Positions 57,361 to 64,000 of a DNA stretch of 64,000 nt are shown here, in pieces. The position numbers and the translations under genes are program-made. Position 1 is the stretch's first letter, and each line of letters begins with the position of its first letter. This stretch comes from Prorocentrum cordatum (taxonomy: Eukaryota > Sar > Dinophyceae > Prorocentrales > Prorocentraceae), in assembly GCA_963575745.1 (NCBI GenBank), contig CAUYUJ010014560.1, positions 713,853 through 777,852 on the forward strand, given 5' to 3'. The notes beneath the pieces are model-generated. The model had not been told where the DNA came from, made no database searches, and saw only the letters and a program-made list of their open reading frames with translations.

Positions 57361-57408
57361 CTCTCCTCCTCCTCCTCCTCCTCCTCCTCCTCCTCCTCCT
57401 CCTCCTGG
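57361..57408. repeat. (CTC)n microsatellite
   Basis: About 15 CTC triplets. Confidence 0.95.
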
Positions 57409-57685
57409 GGGACCAGGGAGCCCAGGATCCAACCAAACACACCCTCCACGAGGGGAGAAAGGGAAAAGACGATTGAGGTGCGAGGGTCGTTTTTGTCTGA
57501 CGTGTGTTGCCCTTGAGTCCAGAGGCCTTCGCTTGACCACCCTGCGTAACAGGGGGGCGACCAACGAGACGGGCCTGGTGTTATTCGCCATCTCCTAGCA
57601 TGGGGATATTGTTATTGGTGTGATGCCTCCGCCTGTTCCATTCCTTCCCGCACTCCTCCCCCCTCCTACCGCCTACTCAAATGCA
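57409..57685. other. No recognised feature
   Basis: Short unique-looking interval. Confidence 0.5.
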
Positions 57686-58080
57686 CATACACTTATATTC
57701 ACATTCAGACGCACTCATACTCCGACTCATGCATACTCAAACTATTCGAACTCAGATTGGTCAACCTGCTCATACTCCGACTCGTTGACACACTGTTCAC
57801 TCATACTCAGACTCATTCATAATGCAGTCAGGCTTATGCACGATCATGCTCACTCCGAGACAGACTCACACGCACACTTAGATCCACTCACCAAAACCAC
57901 GTTCACACAATCTCACACGCTCCCAGGCTGACTCATACTCAGACTCATCGGCACTGTGACTACGATACGTATACTCAGACCAGTCGTACCAAAACTCTCT
58001 CCTACTCAAAGTATCAGCGTAACATGCTCGAATCGCACACTCTGACTATTTGACAATTAGACTCATTCACCAAATATGCA
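57686..58080. repeat. Degenerate ACTCATACTCAGACTCA repeat, left block
   Basis: Recurring CTCATACTC, CAGACTCA and CACACTCAGA words with loose 6/12/18-base spacing. The same composition resumes at 59,000-59,290. Confidence 0.8.
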
Positions 58081-58089
58081 CACATACCC

Positions 58090-58975
58090 ACTCGCACCTT
58101 GCGCTCCCCGCGATAAAGTAGGCGTGGCCCTTCGGCAATACAAGGAGGAATCGCCAGGGAGGAAACACTTGCCCTTTCGCCGAGATTGGGGGGAAGGGCC
58201 CCGGCGGCTTGCACCTGTGGTCGATCAGACTCCTCTCTCGTGAGAGCACCATGATCACCACGATGCTGTAGGCGTGGCAACTGGTCACCTCGATAGGAGC
58301 TGCCAGCGGCGGGGACACTTGCCCGTTCGCGCCCAAATTGTGGGGATGTCTCAAACGGTTTGATCGTTCGGCCGATCAGACTCCCCCTTTTGATACGTAG
58401 CCCTATGGCCACCGGGATATAGCAGGCGTGGCACTTGGGACACCCTCAGGGACAACCGCCAGGGGTGGGGACACTTGCGCATTCGCGCCCAGATTGTGGG
58501 GGTGTCTAAGGCGGTTTGCCCGCTTGGCCAATCAAATCCCTCCCTTTGACAGCCGCATGATCACCGCGATGGAACGGACGCGGCATTGGGCAATCCAAGG
58601 AAGAACCGACAGGAACGGGGACACTTGTCTGCACGCGCCCAAATTGAGAGGGTGTCTCAGGCGGTTTGCCCGATTGGCCGATCAAACCCCGCTCTCTTGA
58701 AAGCACCGTGAAATCTTGGCCGATTGAATGACGCATGCGTGGCATGCGGTCGCAGAGGCACCAATGTCGGGAACACTGCCCGTTCGCGCCCAGATGCTGG
58801 GCGTTCTCAACCGGTTTGCGATGCTTGCCGATCAGATTCCTCTCGTTGAGAGGCGCATGGCGACTCAGGTGTAGCAGGCGTGGCACTTGGGCACCCCGAA
58901 GGAGACCCCCAGGGACGGGGACACTTGCATGTTCGCGCCCAATTGGGGACGTCTCGAACGGTTCATTCGTGTGGC
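58090..58975. repeat. ~150-bp tandem array, about 6 units
   Basis: Landmark GGGGACACTTG(C/T) (or a variant) at about 58,165, 58,312, 58,466, 58,617, 58,776 and 58,916. Each unit also has GTTCGCGCCCAAATTG, GGTGTCTCAAACGGTTTG, GCCGATCAGACTCC, GAGAGCACCATGATCACC and GCAGGCGTGGCACTTGGG. Degenerate, no sustained frame. Confidence 0.88.
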
Positions 58976-58999
58976 GTCCACACACCTCCCGCCTTCCTC

Positions 59000-59290
59000 C
59001 TCTTTTCTTCCCGCATGTTTCCCCGTACTCGCATTCAGATCCACGCATAACCAGCCTAGTAATACTCAGACGCATGCAAATAGACCACGCAAGCGCTGCA
59101 CATTCACACTCAGACTCACTCACACTCACACCCACTCATACTCAGCTTACTTTTCCTCAGTCCACATGCACTCAGCTCCACTGATACTCCAACTCCCTCA
59201 TGCTCAGACTCACTCAAACGCAGACTCAACCACGCTCTGACTCACCCACGCCCAAACCCATTCACACACAAACTCACTCATTCGCCGCCT
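59000..59290. repeat. Degenerate ACTCACACTCAGACTCA repeat, right block
   Basis: Same words as 57,686-58,080, so the 150-bp array is bracketed by one simple-repeat family. Confidence 0.8.
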
Positions 59291-59459
59291 GGCTGTCCGT
59301 TTGTGCGTCCGTTCGTTTTTCTGTCTGTCTTCCCGGCTCTCTGAACCGCGGCGCTTTGACCTTCTTTGCTCAGGGGCGCGTCGGCCACCGCCGCCCTCTC
59401 CTTTGACGGTGGCCCTGACGAGATTGCGGGAGAGGGCGCCCAAACGCGCCCAGAGCCCA
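59291..59459. other. No recognised feature
   Basis: Short interval without motif. Confidence 0.4.
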
Positions 59460-60060
59460 GCAAGGCATGAGGGTGCAAACCCGACTTGTCTGGCTGATGC
59501 TCTGGGGGGGCCTGTGCTCAGGAGAGGCTGCCGCACCGCTCAACGATGTCGACACGGCTGCCTCGCGGGCGACGCGCCGGCCGTCGCGGCCTCCTCCACT
59601 TGCTCGTGGCCAACCTTGCCGCGGTGGGCTTCCAGCTGAACACTGGCCCGGGCAAGTGCGAGGTGGCCCCCACTGGCGGAGACGCCTCCGACGTGTCTCT
59701 GGACGGCTTACCGCTGGGTTTCCGCCTCCGCGCCGATCGCAGGTTCGAGCTGCTCGGCGCGCCGGTGGGGGACGAGGACATCTGCGCGGAGCACGACACG
59801 CAGCGGGTCGCGAGCGACACCGCCCTGCTGGAAGCTTCGGGGGGGGCTCGAGGTCGCGCTGCACCTCCTGCGCCAGTGCGCCTCCTTCTGCAAACTGGGC
59901 TACTCCGCGCGCGTGGTGCCGCCCACCGCGCGCGCCGCCTCCCTGCTGGCCATGGGCGACGCTGTCCGGGCCTGGCTTGAGCAACTGAGCGGCTGCTTGC
60001 GGGCCGCTGTGCTGGAGGCGCGCGATGGCCCCCCGTGGCGCATCGGAAACGACGGCGGGC
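59460..60060 (+). pseudogene. LINE reverse-transcriptase fragment (3' half), frameshifted
   Basis: One frame has GCLAGDAPAVAA just after the position of the YLDD motif. A second, to about 59,845, has LHLLVANLAAVGFQLNTGPG, KCEVAP, FRLRADRRFELLGAPVGDED. A third, from about 59,848, has LEVALHLLRQCASFCKLGYS, ARVVPPTARAASLLAMGDAV, RAWLEQLSGC. These match the end of the RT palm and the following region of a dinoflagellate LINE class as I recall it. The DNA at the expected YLDD motif reads ACGATGTCGACACGGC and gives no YxDD in any frame. At least two frameshifts. The earlier RT motifs are not recognised upstream. It differs from the 37.6-41.5 kb LINE. Confidence 0.72.
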
Positions 60061-60971
60061 TCTTCTCGCAGAGCGCGCCCAGCGCATGTCTGATGCACGC
60101 CCCCGGCGCCGATGCCGGGGGGGGCGGGGCCAGGCCCCGCGAGCGGGAACTGCGACGGCGAGGTTTCAGCCGGCCGCGACGCGGCATCGCAGCTGCCCCC
60201 GTCGCTGCCCAGACGGGCAGGCTAGGCAGGAGCATCGACCACGCTGCGCCCGGCCGACCGTGACCCAGCAGCGCGGCCGTCGACAGAGCGCCGCCGAGGG
60301 ACTCGACGACGGGCGGCCGATCCTCCTCCACCCCCCCCCTCCTTCTCCTTGCCCTGCTCTTGATCTTCGGGCGTCGCTGGTGTTGAAGAGTCTAAACGCA
60401 TGCAGGCGTTTCCCCCGCTCCAAATGAGAACTCTGTCCTGTGGGATCGGTCAGAAGCTCCAGGACGTCATTGCGCGCGATCCCAAACCTCGTCGGTAAGT
60501 AGTGCGATGGCAAGTAAGCTAGACGTAACCGTTTCACATCGGAGGCAAGATGCTAACCACGCGCCGCCGCGCAAGGCGTCGGCGCAGTCACGAACCGCAG
60601 TCTCGCAGTTTGCTGCTTCCAAAATCAACGGCTGAGACGACGAAGACGAAATTCCGCCCGCGCGCAATGCGCCTTCCAGCCCCAGCGCCCGCAATCGCGC
60701 GCAAGCCGACGTTCGCGGCGGCAAGATGCGCACCGAGGGTCAAACTGGGAGCTGGGGCGCGAAGCGTTTGGCCCGAGAGTTTTTGCAGCTGGGTCTTTTG
60801 CATCCATGCGATTTTACTTTTGCCGGCCCATGTGCTGTTGCGCTAACGATGTGAAGCTTTCCAAAATAATTTGTTGGGGCCATGATTGGCGGCGGGGCGA
60901 GCGGCGCCTATCCGCCGCCCGAGACGCTGCCCGGCGATGGCTGGCTGGTTCCGATCCAACTCTCATCGTGC
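60061..60971. other. No recognised gene
   Basis: GC-rich continuation after the RT fragment. Frames are Arg/Ala/Pro-rich and lack motifs. Confidence 0.4.
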
Positions 60972-62611
60972 TCAAAGCCTATTGCGTCGGCTCCGATCCG
61001 GATTCTTTTCCTTTCGTTTGAGGCCCGGGGGCGGCGGGGGGCGCCCGGCCGGAGTGCGGGCCCCCGCGGCGCCGCCCGGGGCGCTGGCCCCGATCCAGCA
61101 GCGGTTGTTCTCGGCGCCGTGCCCTTTCCCTTCGGCGTCCTTGCCTTTCCCTTCACCTATGCCCTTAATGGGGCATTCGTTGCCCCAGTGGCCTGTTTGG
61201 CCATGCTTTCTGCGCGCGTGGAAGGCGGGGCTCGCGCTTTGGCCCCGGGCCGCGCTCGAAGCAAAACCGGGGGCGGGGGGGCCCGCAAAGTTGGCGCCGC
61301 GCGCGAATCGGCTGCCTTTGACGCGCTGACAGAAGAACCGCTCAAGTAGAGTGAGCAAAGAATCCACGCGTCTTCCCCTCCGCCTTTGGCGTCGTCTGGT
61401 TTGCCGCGGCCGCGGCCGGTGCCAGTCTGGAGAGCGCTCGCGGGAACGCCCGTTGGCGGTGCGACTGGGTCAGGGGCAGCAATGGCAGCCCATTCGCATT
61501 TTGCTCGGCCATCGCAAAAATAGCGCCTGGGTCACTCGGGCCAGCGAAGGGCGCCATCTCGAACCCAACCACCTGCAACGGCTTGACCTCGCCGATCAAC
61601 CGCTTCAGCGAACGCAGCTGTGCTTGCCGAGATGGCGCAGGGCCCCCTGCGCGCAGCTCCTCGCGCTCCGACCGCCGCAGTTTCAAAGCGCGCTGTAGTT
61701 TGGTTTTGTCGGCGACTTGTCCCGGGCCCGTGAATTTGCCGCGCGGGACAGAAACGCGCGCGGCACCAGATGCCAGCGCAGCTCGGGAGAGGGCGGCCAG
61801 CATGGCGATGCTGTCGGCGCGGTCTTCGGGGAAGTGCAGGCATGCATCCTCGTCCGCGTGCCCGCAGAGTCGAAAACTAGCGCTTTGTTGGATTCCGCGA
61901 AGGCCGGGCCGTCGCGCGCGAGCGACGCGCCCAGGCCAGGGTCGCCGAGGACAAGTTGAACAGCGTCGGCGCGGCCTTCGCCCTGCAACCCACGCCAGGG
62001 CATTGACGCAGGAACGCCAGGAGTTCACCGTGGGAAGGGTCCTGGGCCCCTTCGGCAGGGCTGGCGAGGGTTGCTTTGAACCGCCACTGTCGCCGGAATT
62101 GATGGCAGACAGCTCCTTCGCCACCTCGGAGAGGGGCTCGCCGAGCCGACGCATGAGAAAACTACTCGCGTCGGGGGTAGGTCCTGGGAGCTGCTCGGCG
62201 GAGTGTCCGCGCTGGTGAAGTTGGGGGCCGCGGTGGTAGGCGTTGGGGCGCCATTCCATCCCGACTGGCTTCTGTTTCAACCCTGGGTCGTTCAGCCGGC
62301 CGCGACGCAGCAGCGCGGCTGCCAGACCATGGGGTTGCAATGGCGCGTGGAACTGCTACGGGAAATTCGACAATGCCACGTCCAGGTCTTTCAGCCGGCC
62401 GTGGCGCAGCAACGCAACTGGCAAACTCTGGATCCCGAGGAAAACGAGGCGCTGCTTCGCGTCGCGTTGCAAGGCGGTCTGACATCGAATGCACGTTTAC
62501 TAAGAGCGTCGAAAGTGTTTCGTCATCCCAGCGATCGCCGTCGTCCTCGTCTGGTATCGGTACATCGCCATCGTCGAGGTCAGGATCGCGATCAATAAGG
62601 AATCGGAACAT
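60972..62611 (-). pseudogene. Possible gag-like remnant with half a zinc knuckle
   Basis: Three successive minus-strand frames (62,611-62,162; 62,340-61,342; 61,367-60,972) tile about 1.6 kb. The middle one is 332 codons long and includes charged, non-repetitive stretches (FHARRK-type helices elsewhere; ADKTKLQRALKLRRSEREEL here). In the last frame, near 61,210, HGQTGHWGNECPIKG followed by GEGKGKDAEGKGHG resembles a CCHC zinc knuckle and Gly/Lys tail. Only the His and last Cys remain; Arg and His stand where the first two Cys are expected. A retroelement gag is the simplest reading, but GC-rich DNA alone can give such frames. No neighbouring pol is identified on this strand. Confidence 0.3.
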
Positions 62612-62969
62612 CTCTGGATGCCATCGCGCGTGAGGGGAGGACTAAGGAGGGGATCGGAACGCTAGGGGCGAAGGGCTCAAAAGCTGCGGAAGCCTTTTTT
62701 TGTTCAGAACTTGAGCCAGAGTGCGGCGGCCCAAACTCTGTCCCGCAAAATGAGAGCACTTCGGCGCCTACCACATAGGTTGCACCACGTGGCTAACATC
62801 ACGTAACTCACACCACATATCTTCTCTGTTCTTAAAAGGAAGCAAACTCTACCACCTTCCGCCCCTTCGGACTAGTCGATTCCCTGGGACCCGATGCAAA
62901 ACGCATGCGATTCTGACCCAATGTCCATCCTACCAGCGAATTCGCATTATCCCGGCCAACGAAGAACTG
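62612..62969. other. No recognised feature
   Basis: Unique-looking interval; CACCACGTGGCTAACATCACG and CACACCACATATC lie near 62,785-62,820 without known meaning. Confidence 0.4.
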
Positions 62970-63890
62970 CTGGGCACACGCACGCGGCCGCTGCGCGCGC
63001 AGGTCGAAAGCCTTCCAAACACAAGGTTTCCAACACTGTCAACATCCCGCTTCAAGAGAACAATGACAACATGCGACTCTCTCACCCAATAATTCAAACA
63101 ACTTGCCCGCGCGCTCTTGCCCAATCCTTTACAGAACCATGGTTTTTCAACATTCCTGTAAAACTGGGTTTTTTGGGCAGCTTTTGCGCGCGCGTCGATC
63201 TCATTCAACGACGGCCGCGCGCCTGTCAGGGACGCAATCCCTTGTTAAAACGTATCATGCGGGGCACATGCGCGCGGGCGCCGCGCGCGCAAGTCGAAAT
63301 CCACCCAAACAAATTGTGGTTTCAAAAATTGCAAGACCGCGCCTCATGGAAATCGCACGAATCGCACCTTACATCCTCGGCAAAAAATGAACAATATACT
63401 CGCGCGCTTTCCGAATCCTTCAAAAACCTATGGGTTTTCAGCATGCCTGTCACCCGGGCAACTAATGCGCGCGCGTCGAACGCCTTCAATATCGGTGATG
63501 CGCCTGTCATGGCTTATATATAAGAACTAAAACGTTTTATATATACATATCTATATACAGACATATATATATATATAACAAACATGCGGGGCACATGCGC
63601 GCGGCCGCCACGATTGAAAGTCGACATCCTTCCACGCAAACAAATGTGTTGAACCACTTCAAGACCGAGCTTCATGAAATTACACGACTCGCACCATAAT
63701 CCCTTTAAAAAAAGCTGCACAAATAATCAACATGTCTACCCGCGCGCGCTTTCCGAACCCTAGCAAACCGATGTTTTTTGTTTTCGGTATCTCGGTCATG
63801 CGAAGAACTTGTGCGCGCGTGTCGAACTCCTTGAACATTGGTCGCGCGCCTGCCAGGGCCACAATCCTTTGTAAAAAACGCCATGCGGGA
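62970..63890. repeat. ~290-325-bp tandem repeat, three copies
   Basis: Copies start at about 62,973, 63,261 and 63,587. Shared blocks in order: GGGGCACATGCGCGCGG, AAGTCGAAATCCACCCAAAC, TTCATGGAAATCGCACGA-like, CGCGCGCTTTCCGAATCC, TTTTCAGCATGCCTGT, GCGCGCGTCGAACGCCTTC. A TA-rich block separates copies 2 and 3. Confidence 0.88.
63525..63582. repeat. (TA)n-rich block
   Basis: TATATATA runs around ACGTTTTATATATACATATC, inserted between copies 2 and 3 of the ~300-bp repeat. Confidence 0.9.
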
Positions 63891-64000
63891 CACATTGGAC
63901 GCCCGAATCATCCGGGATAACTCGGGTCCGGGTTGGATCGGGTTTGGGCCCCCGCGCTGGGGCCCGAATGGCCGATGGCACCCTTGGCATTCGACGTCCT

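Overview
This window looks like nuclear DNA from a dinoflagellate. The strongest sign is a relict of the dinoflagellate trans-spliced leader at 41,500-41,524, in a double form that arises when a spliced mRNA is reverse-transcribed, reinserted and trans-spliced again. Other signs agree: a multi-exon gene with GC-AG as well as GT-AG introns, LINE- and copia-like elements that resemble those recalled from dinoflagellate genomes, GC-rich sequence, very low gene density, and kilobases of trinucleotide and longer satellites. I see no bacterial-style operons, no CRISPR array, and no rRNA or tRNA gene I can support. The genus cannot be fixed from the sequence.

Layout. 0-8.7 kb is almost all repeats: a ~70-bp repeat flanking a 90-bp satellite, then AGT, CGAT-type, ATC, ~100-bp, GAT and CCT arrays. 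8.7-18.3 kb is mostly GC-rich sequence without a recognised gene; it holds short pyrimidine tracts, an inverted-repeat element at 16.0-16.2 kb and one possible first exon near 17.7 kb. 18.37-20.4 kb (minus strand) carries the one convincing host gene, a cysteine-rich protein with a C-terminal PDZ-like domain; its splice junctions can be inferred and its first exon is not found. 20.4-24.0 kb and 53.3-54.2 kb share a dispersed repeat. 24-35.7 kb is mainly unassigned, with a second inverted-repeat element at 28.3 kb.

35.8-44.06 kb is a ~600-705-bp tandem array split by a decayed, non-autonomous LINE (37,637-41,525, minus strand) that starts exactly at the spliced-leader relict. 45.0-46.8 kb (minus) is a decayed Ty1/copia-like pol fragment. 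46.86-48.23 kb is a ~100-bp array homologous to the one at 6.15-7.5 kb. 48.2-64 kb is unassigned sequence with three further non-LTR retroelement fragments (52.0, 56.4 and 59.5 kb, plus strand), a ~150-bp array at 58.1-59.0 kb and a ~300-bp array at 63-63.9 kb.

The genes do not form a pathway. The region records insertion, nesting and independent amplification of repeats around one cellular gene. Most long open frames are by-products of GC-rich or trinucleotide-periodic DNA and were not annotated.
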